This document shows positions 14,627 to 26,650 of a DNA stretch of 64,000 nt, piece after piece. Numbering within the stretch: the stretch's first letter is position 1; the number at the start of each line of letters is the position of its first letter. The translations under genes and the position numbers were made by a program. The notes beneath the pieces are model-generated. The model ran no database searches and was not told the origin of the DNA. It worked only from the letters and a program-made list of their open reading frames with translations. The DNA comes from Mangifera indica (taxonomy: Eukaryota > Streptophyta > Magnoliopsida > Sapindales > Anacardiaceae). The DNA is taken from positions 10,856,449-10,920,448 of the forward strand of contig NC_058149.1 of NCBI RefSeq assembly GCF_011075055.1. The letters run 5' to 3'.

Positions 14627-15674
14627 ATGACTCCAAATTTTCACACACCCTTAACTCCTTTTCCTTTAGACCTCAAAGAAGATCAACATCAACAGATATT
14701 CATTTTAAATTCTCAATCTTCAGCTTCTCCATCTTCTTCTACTCACCCATGTGTTGGTGTCTCCAACCCAGCTCAAGAACAAGCGGGAGGATATTATCAT
14801 ATGGAGCCCTATCACTTACAACACCAACAGGAGGTAATTAATGATAAACATGTTAATTCGTACGATGATTTCAATTATATGACCATAGCTGATGTATTAT
14901 CTTTATTTTAGGCTAAAATATTTGTTTCACAAGAGGGATCATGGGAGCATCAGACGACAGTGGTGAATGAGAGCGACAGTGGTCTCAAGTTCTCTATCTG
15001 GAAGAAAGAAGAGAGAAATGAAAACCAAAGTGAAAATAGTACTTCGGTTAAGTGGATGTCTTCAAAGATGAGGCTGATGAAGAAGATGATGCATTCAGGT
15101 GCTGCTGATGATATACCAAATAACTCTATGCAAAAGTTTGAACTTCATCCCGACAACAACAACAACACCACAATTAGGGTTTGTGCTGATTGTAACACAA
15201 CTAAGACCCCTCTTTGGAGAAGTGGACCTAGAGGCCCCAAGGTACGCAATTAACATTGATCTGATTAATACCATCCTTAATTTGCACACCCTTTAGCCTT
15301 TTCTTTTTTTCGGTTTGCAGTCGCTGTGCAACGCCTGTGGAATTCGGCAAAGGAAAGCGAGACGGGCTATGGCAGCGGCAGCAGCAGCTGCGACCAATGG
15401 CGGTGCAGTTGCAGGTGATAGTATATCTAAGAAGAGTAAGCCGCAGCACAAAGATAAGACATCATCATCATCATCATCGAGCAATAATAGTTGTCTTCCA
15501 TTCAAGAAAAGGCGCAAATTCGCGTCCCCATCGCGGGGCAAAAAGAAGCTTTGTTTTGAAGACTTGAGGATAATCTTGAGTAAGAATTCAGCTTTTCAAC
15601 GAGTTTTCCCACAAGATGAGAAGGAAGCCGCCATCCTACTAATGGCTCTATCTTATGGCCTTGTTCATGGCTGA
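14627..15674 (+). CDS. GNC: B-class GATA transcription factor with C-terminal LLM motif (GNC/CGA1 type)
   Basis: Nuclear zinc-finger factor. In Arabidopsis the GNC/CGA1 pair promotes chloroplast development and chlorophyll synthesis and answers light, nitrate, cytokinin and gibberellin. Exons 14627-14833, 14912-15241 and 15321-15674 give 296 residues. The single type-IV finger has Cys160, Cys163, Cys182 and Cys185 (C-X2-C-X18-C-X2-C), with intron 2 splitting it after GPRGPK, as is usual in this class. A basic tail rich in Arg/Lys, an Ala run and a Ser run follow. The protein ends in LLMALSYGLVHG, the LLM signature that separates this group from other B-GATAs. Retention of intron 1 would add 25 residues and a stop. 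The leader is CT-rich. The nearest upstream gene is the beta-galactosidase, as at Arabidopsis At4g26140-26150. Confidence 0.95.
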
Positions 15675-18600
15675 GTTTTTGAAGAATCCATCTTAATTAT
15701 TACTAATATTTAAGCTCATAATTGTGTGAGAATGATCTGAGAACAGTACTAGGAAACAAAATCCTAGAAGAAAGAAATACAGTGATTGTGCGTGAGGACT
15801 TGTTCATTCATCTCAACATCTTGTTTTGGTTTCCACTTAATAAACTTTTCAAGATTTTTACTCGCATTATTCTTTGGTTGTTTGCGTTTTCTTCATCACC
15901 AAATCAACTAGAGAGCTAAAAGATGGACTACATTCTGTTTCTGTTTGGTATCAAATTCACAGTAGGGTTTGCAGTTGTTTTTGGCTGATAAATCACCTGT
16001 ATAGAGTTCTGAATTCAGACCTTAATGGTCCTCAAATTGCACTACTACTAGTACAAGAAGACCACCTATACAGGCTTGTCTCGATTATCCAACTTTGGCA
16101 GCTTGAGTATTTGGATAGGGGAGGGCTACCTCAAAGGAACTGATTGGTTTAAAATTAATCAAACTTTGAGTTGGATTAATTCTATTTGTGGGGAGGAAAG
16201 GAGGTACTTAGTGATAAGAAACCCTAAAACTCCAACAAATTAAGAAAACAAACATGTGTTACACTTCTCCTCTTTTGTTAATTAGGAATAGTGTATAAAT
16301 AAGTTTCTATAATTTATTTATACATATAATTTTATTTTTTATTTCCTACCTTTCTCATATTTCAGTTTTTAGCTCTATATATTATCTCCCACAACAACAA
16401 TATATAGAGTTAACAATTTTTAACGACTTATTAACTAGGTACGACACAACACAAAAAAAAAAAAGATTAGGATTGAGTTTTTATAATACAAAATTTATTT
16501 TGGGCACTCAAAACTAAATTAAATAGTGTTAAGATTGGCAAAAGTAATCTGAATTGACTCAAATATTTAAAAAAAATGTTATTTTAATAGAATTTATTAA
16601 ACATAAATTATTGAAATATTAAAAAATAATATTAACAATAATTGAAATTCTTACATATTATATATAGTTGAATATTTATTTAATTGCATTTACTCATATT
16701 ATTCTTGATTTTTATTTAAATATTTTATGTTATTATTCAGTAGTGAGAATGTAATTTGGTTAGTAAAATTATTGACATATTTTAAATGTTTTGATATGTA
16801 ATTTTTAGATCATTTGTAAATTAGACAAAATTTTATATGGTGTGTTTTGTTAAAGTAGATTGAGATAATTGTGTAAAGAAATTAAAACACTAAAAATATT
16901 TAGAAGAGTGAAAATAATAGACAGTTTAAGTCAATTTGGGTTGAGTCAAATCAATCTGAATATTAAAGAGTTGGGTTAAAATTAAAAATTTCACTACGAT
17001 TCTATTTCAGATTGAGTTAGAGTTAAAAGTTTCTAACCTAAAATTTGAGTTGATACTACACGAAATATCAGGTCTAAATATTACCATTATAATACTAAAC
17101 TAAAACTTAAAAAAAAAAGACTGGACACGATTTTTTTAATTTAAAAAATGAATTTGAGTTTAAAAAACAAAAAAAATAAATATTACAACGTTTGAGATTG
17201 AGAAAAAGATTGAAAAATTAAAAATCTAATTAAGTTTGAAATTAGGAAAATAAATCAAATATGGTTTAAAGAGTTATTTTAGATATGAAATAAGATTTAA
17301 ACAATTAATTACAATAAAAGTTTGTTAAAGATAGTAAGATGGAGCCCAAAAATTATAAAATTATATGTACATATTATTGAATATACATTTAATATATTAT
17401 AACCTGATTGAGTAATTTTTAATTAAAAATAAAATAATACTTAGTTATATAATAATATCTTAATTATGTATTAAATTATATATATATAAAATATTGCTTG
17501 TATTAAAAATAAAAAAGGGTAAGTTGTGTTTAGAATGCAGGGAAAAGAAGGCCTTTGAAATAAATAATCTATTTTAGTTGCTGGGCTGGATAAGGCCCAA
17601 TGACTTGAACACACATGGGACTGAGACTGGAATCCAACCAAAGTGAAAAGGTTGAGAGATGACCCAAAGCCACTATGAAAATTGTAAGAAATTTCTTTTG
17701 ATTCCTCTTTTGTGAGAAGCTTGACATAAATAACAAATTTTCATTCAAAATAAAATGTAAATAATATTTTCCTATTTAAAATTAAACTTGAAACAATAAT
17801 TTTAAGAAGTAAAATTATCATTTTATTTTGATTATTTTTTATTAAATAATTTTAAATTAATAAAAATTAAAAAATATTTTAAATTTCTAAATTATATAAT
17901 CAACTTTTTTATCCTATTATTAATTTATTTATTTTTAATGGATTTATTCCATTATTAGTAGATTTATTTCTATTAAAGCTTCATCAACAAAGTACCAAAT
18001 TTAGTGTTTATTTATTTATAGATTACTTGTAATTTAAAAGTAAATATTTATGGAAAATTAATTTAAATAGTCTAATTTTTAATAGTTTATACATTTTTAG
18101 TTCACATTATGTTATTATACATTTTTAGTCAATATCCGAATTTTCTACCTATTCTACCTTTATCATTAAGGTTAAGAATCTTCATCTCTCTACAATTCTT
18201 TTATCTATTATCTTAATCAAAAAAATCGTTAAAAGTTAAGATAGTTTCGACATTAGAATCACTACAATCAAAGCAAGTCTATTTCCCATTAGTTTAAATA
18301 AAAATTTTTTAACTTAGATTCTTAGTGTTTATACTTTAGTGATGGAAACGTTGAAAATAGATGTCTTTTGGTGTTTTTAATTTTCGGTTATATGAACTTA
18401 AATTTGTTATATTACTTTTAGAATTATATCAAATATATTTTAGATTGAAGAGTAGAGTAATTTCGATTATCAAAATGAAGAAAACACAATACATGATTTT
18501 TCTAAAAAAAGTTAGGTAGGTGTGCGAGTCGACGAAATTGGGTTTATAAATGAATTTTTTTAATTGTTTGGGTGGATTTCAATATATGATAAATTAGGGG

Positions 18601-20062
18601 AGTCATATAATGTTTTATAAAAACATGAATTCTATATGAGAAATTAATTAATTTTTTTCATTTTTGTGTGTATGTTTTTGTATATTGTTTCATTAGTTAA
18701 AAATCTCTAAATTTACCATGTGTATTTCTGTAATCTTAAGAATTTCAATTCATTCTTAAAAATAATTGAGGTAAATATTATGCTCGGATATGGAAAGGGA
18801 TGAATTTCTGATATTGATAACAAACGGATGTATAAAGATAGGTATTATAAATTGTTAATAGTTGACTCAAAAACCAATTATGATGGACTGATTGACATCG
18901 TGTTTTCATTTGAGAATCAATTGAAATTGTAATAATATTCACTTATAATCGAAAAATGTCTACGAATTATATTTATATTTCTATAAAATATTATATAAAT
19001 CGGCTAAATTCTTGTACATTAAAATATCCATCCAAACAATAAAAAAATAATTTTAAAACCTAATCTCGCTTACCCACACATAAATCATCATGTTTTTAAG
19101 GAATTTTTTGGTTGAGATCATGGATGAACGAATTGTGAGGGATAGGATTTTTAACCTTAGGGGTCATTTGATCATAGTAAAGAAAAATTATTTTAATAAT
19201 CTATCTTTTAATACTCGTATTAATTTGTTTGGTTTGTTAGTAATATTATGATAATCTTCTAGTAATATAACAAATAATATATGTAGTAATTTGATTATCA
19301 TTTTTACCTTAAGTATTAAAATATTACTATGATAATCTTGATTTTGTTACAATTTTATCATTACTTATAAATTTTTTAAGAGTAAAATACTCTCATTTCT
19401 AATTAATATGAAATATATTTTGAAAAAATTATACTTAAAAACATTCAAATAAAGAGTAATACTATATGTATCTACTTTGGGTATACAATTATATACATAT
19501 TTATATATGTCATCACATGATCGGATGTTATTTTATCTTTAATTCAAAATTATCTAATCATATGATAACACATATAAGTATATATATATTTGTGTGTCTA
19601 AAATAGGTATACATAATTTTATTATTATGTAAAATAATATCTTAATATTTTTTATTATTTTTAGCTAAACATAATAATTATTTATAATTATTAATTTTTA
19701 TCAAATATAATAATAATTTATATAAACATTTTCAAAATAATCTATTTATATATTTCATATTTGGAAATAAAACATTATTTGGTCAAATGTATCTAGCATC
19801 CCCATTGGTGATAAGGATACAAAGGTACTATCTTGGGTAGAAGGTGTAATAAAAAAATATGTGCTAAAATGGTATAGACAAATAAACATTGAGCTATTTG
19901 AATTAATTTCCTCTGTTTTATATGGAAAAAATTAAATACTTATATATATATATATATGTGTGTGTGTGTATGTATATTTATTTATATATCAGTCTGGAGC
20001 GCATAGTCAACAAACGGTGAAGAAGATCCACCCCAAAAAACAAAGAAAGAGAAGTTAGTTTA
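15675..20062. other. Gene-free region with transposon remnants
   Basis: It holds the 3' flank of the GATA gene and then AT-rich DNA. Repeat segments related to other parts of the window lie at about 16.49-17.07 kb (shared, inverted, with 35.48-35.70 kb) and at 17.36-17.51 and 19.46-19.63 kb (palindromic family). Short ORFs at 15.7-16.1 kb have no recognisable domain. A TA/TG microsatellite lies just upstream of the next gene (about 19943-19972). Confidence 0.6.
16810..17065 (+). repeat. Transposon remnant, copy A (sense orientation)
   Basis: About 250 bases match the reverse complement of 35480-35700 at many words, for example AATTTGGGTTG, TGAATATTAAAGA and GGGTTA spaced alike. The bases upstream from about 16490 may belong to the same element. 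No coding capacity is visible. Confidence 0.6.
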
Positions 20063-22279
20063 ATGGAGCCTCTTCAAGCCGAAGGTCGTAATTTGGCGTC
20101 TACGGAACAGCGCATGAAGCGTTTCAAACCCATTTGGCGTTTTTTATTGGTTTCCAATTTCGCTCTCGGAGGTAAAAATGAGTACGTATATTCGCCATGT
20201 TACTTGTCTGTAATGTGCTCGATGGAATGATAGATAGTTGTTTTTGGTGTACTGTGTTTTAGTTTAAATCACTATCAGGCTGCTGGTGTTTACTATTATT
20301 CGGTCACCTCATCTCAGTTTTTCTGAAGTGCTTGGGTCCTGTTTTTAATCCTGTGGAGGTTTTATATGGGAAGGTGCATGTATGGGGAAAACCTCTTTCT
20401 TTTTCTGATATCATGAACAAATTTTACCGGTTGTTAGAGTTTCAATGTGGAATAAAGCATTGGCATTATTATAAATGTGGCAGCTAATGTATTGTGTTTT
20501 TTCATTTGAGATTATTTGGTTATGAGAACTTGTGTTGGGTGTTTTCTCCTAGAGTTGTTTGAATCTGGGCTGCATTATGCATCTGTGAATAGGGAAAAAA
20601 AAAACAATGCCATGTGTATTCTTTTTTTTTTTACGCAATTTGAGTACACAAACGAAGAAGTGTTACTTTATCTTTTATTCAAAATTCTCTAATCATATAA
20701 TGACATATCATTTGTGTATTAAATTGTGTATAAAAAATGTGTATGGATAGTTTTATTGAAAAAAAATAAGTCCACTGAAGGAGCTACAAGGCATCCCCAC
20801 TGCATCTCAAATGCCCTTTCAGCTATGCTCTATAAAAGATCTACTGAATAATAGTGTATATATGGACTGTTGTCAGTAGATTTTATTTTCTCCTTCCATT
20901 TCTGAGATATTTCACTAGAGCTTCATTCCACTGAGCATTCCAACTCTTACCCTTTAAGGAACAGCTGTATTCACTACATAAAAAAAATCTCATTCTTATT
21001 CTATGATTAAATAGGGACTGTGACACAATCTAATGATAACGATATTTGTTTCCATGAGAGCATAATTCCTAATGAGTGGGTAGTCATTGTTGTGGTATGC
21101 TGATATTGATATCAAAACTGAATGTTGGAGGCTTTGATTGGGACTCACGGAAGTTTTTCAAAATAAAATTGTTTAAGCCAAGCTCCATGGTCAGATGTGC
21201 AAGTCTGATTTTATGTAGTTGACGGGTAGGATGACTTAAGATTACTCTAGTAGCACATCTAGAAAATTTTTGTCATGTCCGATGATTGTCCTTATGCAAA
21301 AATTTGTCTGAATTACTTTCAATCTATATTTGTTAATTAAACTGTTTGTTCTTCACTACTATAAATCTTAAGTATGTTTTCATGATGCTAGAGAGACTCC
21401 TTCATTTTTAATTTTTCAGTTTGGCATTAACAAACTCATGGCATTATAAATGTTTACATTTATAGCTAGCATTTTTGCATTTATAAATAGAGTTGGAGCA
21501 TATGCGCAACTAAAAATGCTTTCTAACGCCTGGTTTTCCTATTATGTTTCATTCTTGAAACTTTATAAACGACACTTTACTTGATTCATCTTGAAATTTA
21601 AAAAAGAACTGATACATCATCTATCTAATACACATCCTTCTAAGATTTAATAAAAATTGTAGAATGAAAACAAAAAAAAAGGGAAAAAAAAATCATTTCT
21701 AGAAAGTACTTTTTAATATGTCAAAAAGCTTTTATAAAAACAATTACTTAATTTTTTTGATGTAGTTTTTCAATAATAGGACTGAGTTACATGGAGAATT
21801 TCAATGATTGGATAATTCTTGCAGTTTACATGTTGGCAAAGGCAAGGAAGAAACACCAGATTGGGCAGGATAGCAAAGATGTCAGACCAAGTGAGGAGGA
21901 GAAAGGTAAAGCAGCAGTTGAAGTTTCTTCTCCCCCAATATCTGATGAGCCGTTGATCCCACCAACTGCCATTGAGCCTGTGAAGGTGGGCGAGCCCATC
22001 TCTGAAGGTCAGCAGCGTGAGCTTTTCAAGTGGATGTTGGAAGAGAAAAGAAAAGCGAAACAGATGATCTTGGAAGAGAAAAGAAAAGCGAAACAGATGA
22101 TCTTGGAAGAGAAACAGACGATCTTGGAAGAGAAACAGACGATCTTGGAAGAGAAACAGATGATCTTGGATGAGAAAAGAAAAGCAGAACAGAAGAATTG
22201 GGAAGAGGAACAACAAATTGATGAAGAAAAGAAGATTCTTAAGCAGTTTATCCATGCAAAATCAATTCCCCAACTTTAA
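20063..22279 (+). CDS. Small membrane-anchored coiled-coil protein, plant-specific, function unknown (187 aa)
   Basis: Two exons, 20063-20171 and 21825-22279, join in frame (GGA G|TT TAC) around a 1.65-kb intron. The N-terminus is basic, then residues about 25-43 are hydrophobic (WRFLLVSNFALGVYML), followed at once by KARKK: one membrane anchor with a positive stop. Residues 60-100 are low-complexity and Pro/Ser rich. The C-terminal half is a charged helix of repeated EEK(R/Q) units ending in ILKQFIHAKSIPQL. I recognise the N-terminal and C-terminal blocks as conserved in an uncharacterised plant family, in which the central helix is, as I recall, much shorter. The expansion here comes from a coding minisatellite at 22034-22192. 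Mitochondrial or other organelle membrane location is possible but not shown. Confidence 0.8.
22034..22192 (+). repeat. In-frame coding minisatellite (33-bp and 21-bp units)
   Basis: Six consecutive units share ATCTTGGAAGAGAAA: about 30-33 bp ending in GCGAAACAG (two), 21 bp ending in GAGAAACAG (three), then a 33-bp unit. All are multiples of three, so the frame is kept. They encode runs of EEKRKAKQMIL and EEKQTIL. Confidence 0.95.
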
Positions 22280-22710
22280 CTGGATGACTTTCTTGTCACA
22301 ATTCTTATAACTCACCCATTTGTTGTAAGACAGACATTAAACTTTAGTAGTTACCAGATTGGTGGTGTATTTTATGTTTCTTCAAAAGGGTAGGCGGGGA
22401 CTCTGTAGAGTACAAGGACAATTTTGGCATATGTAATGAACTACCAAATCCAATATGCGGACGATTCTCTGGGTACAAACTGGTCTGTGTATTTAGAAAT
22501 AAGGGGTCCTGAGTGGTCGACTTTTCTATCTCAGTCATATCTGTGACTTATTCAATCAAATTATTTTATTAACAAGGAAACCTTTTTAGTGACAGGCCTT
22601 TTGTAATTTATGTGGTTAAGCATAAGCATGATACCAAGTTGCAGCCTATTGATATGCATTATTCAATAAGTTATTGAGTTTTACTTTCATTGTTTATTTT
22701 GAATTTTTAG

Positions 22711-25700
22711 GGGAGGTGAACGTTTTTCCAGCAGAAAACAAGAAAAAGGTCAAGCTTCAAAGCTTGGAGTAGGACAAAATGAGAGATTTGGCTTGCAAAC
22801 TTTTGCGGTGGCCCAGGTGGGTCATATGATTCTTGATTGCTATGCGGCCCTACCATGTAAACCGTTAGTCAAGTCCAACCGCAAGTATGTCTTTCCATCC
22901 AATCCCTCTCTCATGGTGCCCCCTGCTTCTTTCGAAGCAAACTATTCAAAATATTAATTAGAAATTAAATTTGCAACTTATTGTCCCTGCTTAAACTCTT
23001 ATCTACTCTATGCTTCCTTTCAATACAAATTTCTACCTCAAATGCCAGGAACCATTCTAGTATCAGGTATTACCACAGCACCAGCCTTTTTAACTGTCAT
23101 TCAAATGCTACAGTTATTTTCCTACTAATTTCCCTTTTCCAATTCCATACATTTCAGTTGTGAAGTTTAAGGGTCTTCAGTCATCATCAACACCGCCTCC
23201 ACGAATATCTATCAATGGTTAGGCAATCAGGGGCTTTTGTTTTTAATATATACATCTTGAGAAGAAGATTTTTCTGGGATATTTATCTATGTTTCATGAT
23301 GCAGTTTTCCTGGGGAAAAAACAGTATCAAACTTGGGGCGGGGAAGACTTCTCCTTGTAAAGATCCAATATATCAGACTTTTAAATGCAGTCCATTAACA
23401 ACCCTTCAGGACAATTTGAAAATTGAACTTCATGATGCTGAGGGAAATGAGATATTATGAACAGGTTTATTATATGTTCTCCCCTTTCCATTTATCTATC
23501 ATGCACAATATACATTTAATTTCATTTAGCAATGAGGATGATGGGGATAATCATACTTTGGAGCAGATTTTGAAACCAGATTGGTGGTCGAGAAAGGTCT
23601 TTGGGACCAGACTTTTCCCCTGGATGGAGGTGGGCATCTGCATTTGAAGTTGCAATTTATCCCTAGTGAAGAAGAGCGGCAGTGGATCCGCATCATGGTA
23701 CTATTCTTGTATTCAAATGTGTCAACCCTTTCCAGAGTTGACCCATATGAAGTCAGACGACTTCGATTTGAAATGGAAAAGAAAATCTACGGTGCTAGTG
23801 TATCTTCTACCAACATAGAATTAAACCTTGGCCATGATTCAAGCTGACTCTTTGAACGGTTAAACACCTCATTTTTGTTCGTTTAAATTCTTGGTCACTA
23901 AATTGTTTCTGAAAGATTCTACTTAATAAGCCGGTTATATATGCCAATCGAATATTTATTCTGTAAGAAGCTTACTAGTAGCTAAACCAGACAATCTGTT
24001 GTGTTTAACAACTTCTCTTTGTTCTTCCTAAGTGTGGAATGATTAGTTTCATATGTGTTTTATCTTTTTGTTTTCATTGTTGTTATGTAGCCGTTAGTGA
24101 TGCTTAAAGTTCATTTGCAGAGAGAATCGGCATTGAGAAGGAAATATGGGGAACTTACCAGTGCCAATCTAACAAGTCTAGAAAACGCTACTAGTGTTGG
24201 TATTACTGCTGAATCATCATTGTTCCATAACCAAGAGGTCTCAGGTTTGATCTTGCATAACCACTAAAAGTATTATAAGAAGAAAGTAAAAGATGAAACA
24301 GAAAATTTCTGGTTTAAGATACAATGTCTAGAAATTTCTTTGTTTAATGTTCTGACTTATAGAGGTTTCATTTTCTCAAGTTTCAGAAACAAGTCTTCTT
24401 CAAAGTGAAGTAGCAGCTGCACAATATGGTTTGGAATCGACTACTGTAGACATCACTATGAATGAAAGATTAGGAACTGAAAAACAAGAAGAAACATTTT
24501 CTCTTCAGAAGCAAGCTATCCCAGTTAAGGATTGCTTAACATTTCTGAGTTAAATTTTCTCTTCATCCAGAAGGTGAAGACAGAAAGTATCATTGAGATT
24601 CTTATGGCCATTCCACTGTTTTAGAATGGTACAGATGGATGCAAGGAGACTTCATCAATCACTTTTGACTCAAGGGTTTGATGAGCATCTAACTGAAGTA
24701 AGCTGCAGGAGTTTTGTTGAGAAGATTGCGACTATGACACCCGTGGATGATGTTCCTGAAATGGCCATTCGCTCAGAGGAAGCTTCTTATCTGTCAGAAA
24801 GCTCAGAATTGATTGTTGCTGCAAAGAATAATTTAGTTGGCCCTAAACTAGATGAAAGCAATTCAGATAGTCCACAGATGCGGAGTCCATTGGGGAAAGC
24901 TCCAAGCAATGTGAGAAATATGATAAGTGCCTTCGAAAGTAGTCTTCCTCAGGTGAAAAACATTTTTTGCTTCCAGAGAATTCTTTATATTATTACTTAC
25001 GAAGCAATTCTTGGTCAAAAGTTAAGATATGAAGCTTGGCTTGAAACAGGATATGAGACCTTATGTGAAATCACCACCACTTAAATTTCAGTCGAACAAG
25101 ATTGGAACGGAAGGTCTAAAAACTTTGATTTTCGTTGAAGTTAAGACAGACAAGGTTAAACCAACAGCAGGAGGTTTGCAACAGGCCTCAACATATACCA
25201 GGAAAGGAGGAGATAAGCATGGTTCTGTTTGAGCTGCCAGTGAAGCTAAAGAATATCTGGACACCAGGCAGCTCGAGTTAAGTAAAGCAGATGTTAAAAG
25301 TAAAAGAAAAACTGAAAATATGAAGAATGAACTTACAGATAATGAATATGAGTTAAAGGAAGGAAAAATTTCTTCTAGAGATTTGTTAAGAGCATCCACA
25401 GGTAAAGCAGCTAAAGTTCCAGGAAGAATGCGTGATGGGCATACAGGTGGAGACTGGTAAATTTTTTATGAATCAGCGACATTCCGCTGGAAAATCATCT
25501 ATAAAATACAGTAGCAAAGGACGTTATCCGGGATGTTTAGAAAAGAACTGGAAAGATAAACATTACTCCTCCATATGTCATGGTAACCGGATATTTCCAG
25601 TTGAATCAAGAAGCTCGTGTATAACAACTGGCAGCAAACATTTGATGCATCTAATGAGTAATTGTCACACTGAAGGAAGAATAAATGGAGAAAAAGTTTC

Positions 25701-25954
25701 AGTATCAGAAAATGCAGAAGAGGTATCTAAGTCCCAAATAGGCTTTTGGTCTGTCGATATATGTTTAGGATGTCATCTTGCATTATGATTATCATGTGTA
25801 TGATTTGAAATTCAATTGATCTCACATATACATGCGCACATGCACATGCTCAAGTAGTATGTATGAAATTACAGGGAATAAAGACGATGAGAAATCTAAT
25901 AAAGGGAGGAATAGCAGTTTTTAATGATCTTGGTTTTCTAGGTGAATATAGATG
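22711..25954 (+). pseudogene. Decaying C2-domain-like gene (plant-specific, N-terminus missing)
   Basis: Coding blocks at 22711-22816, 23158-23217, 23305-23464, 23567-23697, 24121-24237, then about 24385-24510, 24620-24953, 25059-25735 and 25875-25954 read like one protein. It has a C2-like beta-sandwich piece (INVFLGKKQYQTW, FPLTTLQDNLKIELHDAEG, GLWDQTFPLDGGGHLHLKLQF) followed by SEEERQWIRIMRESALRRK and a long Ser/Glu/Lys-rich tail. Damage includes an in-frame TGA at 23458-23460, where the family as I recall it has Arg (CGA to TGA). There is also a TGA at 25230-25232 and a frame break near 25458. Two of the intervals that must be skipped are only 34 nt (23357-23390) and about 48 nt, below the usual plant intron minimum. 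No first exon with a start Met was found. An expressed, truncated or re-spliced gene is the alternative. The molecular role of the family is unknown to me. Confidence 0.6.
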
Positions 25955-26570
25955 ACCAGTAGAAGAAAAAAGAGAAGCAACCCTTCATGGATTTGTCATT
26001 TGACTGCATTTGTTAACCCCATTAGTATCAAACACTTGTGGCTGAACTGTAAAACTCTTGAGAAGCTCTACAGCCAAAATTAACAGATGGATAAATATTT
26101 GAGATTTGGAAAATTAGTGGATGTGAGTTTGGATTTACACTAATCCTTAGGTGGGAATAAGTCTTTTGGCCTTTTTGTTTTGCAGCTGAAAGAAGTGGTG
26201 TTGCCATCCTCTGTCATCATCTAAGGCTTGAAGTAGTATTTGGAGTCATCAAATGCTTTAAATATTTTGAGCAAAACTTTGTATACACAATTTGAATAAA
26301 TAAATAATTTGTAATCATATAATTGAATATTACTTATTTTTAATTCAAAATCATCAAATCATATGATAATATATAATTTATATATTCAAAATGTGTATAA
26401 AAAATATGTATATATAATTTTATTAACTATTTTTTGTATTCTTTTTGTATTAAGTTAAAAAGTAAAAACTGTAAAGTAACAATATCCATTAATCCATAAT
26501 TATTTAAAAAAATAATTATTATCAGAATAATTATTTAAAAAAATAAAACCCAGGTAATAAAAGCGGCGTA

Positions 26571-26578
26571 AAACCCTA
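26571..26578 (+). promoter_or_regulatory. telo-box (AAACCCTA) upstream of GRWD1-like gene
   Basis: Exact AAACCCTA 73 bases before the start codon. Telo-boxes are typical of plant genes for ribosome biogenesis and translation, which fits the gene it precedes. Confidence 0.6.
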
Positions 26579-26650
26579 GCTCCACTGCAAAACCCACAAA
26601 GCACCAAAACTGTCATCACCCACAAAAACGAAAACGAAGAAAAATTAACA

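Noticed and set aside
21770..22255. 161-codon frame on the minus strand
   Set aside because: It is the antisense shadow of the minisatellite-bearing exon; repeated LFLFQDR is the complement of the EEKQ repeat.
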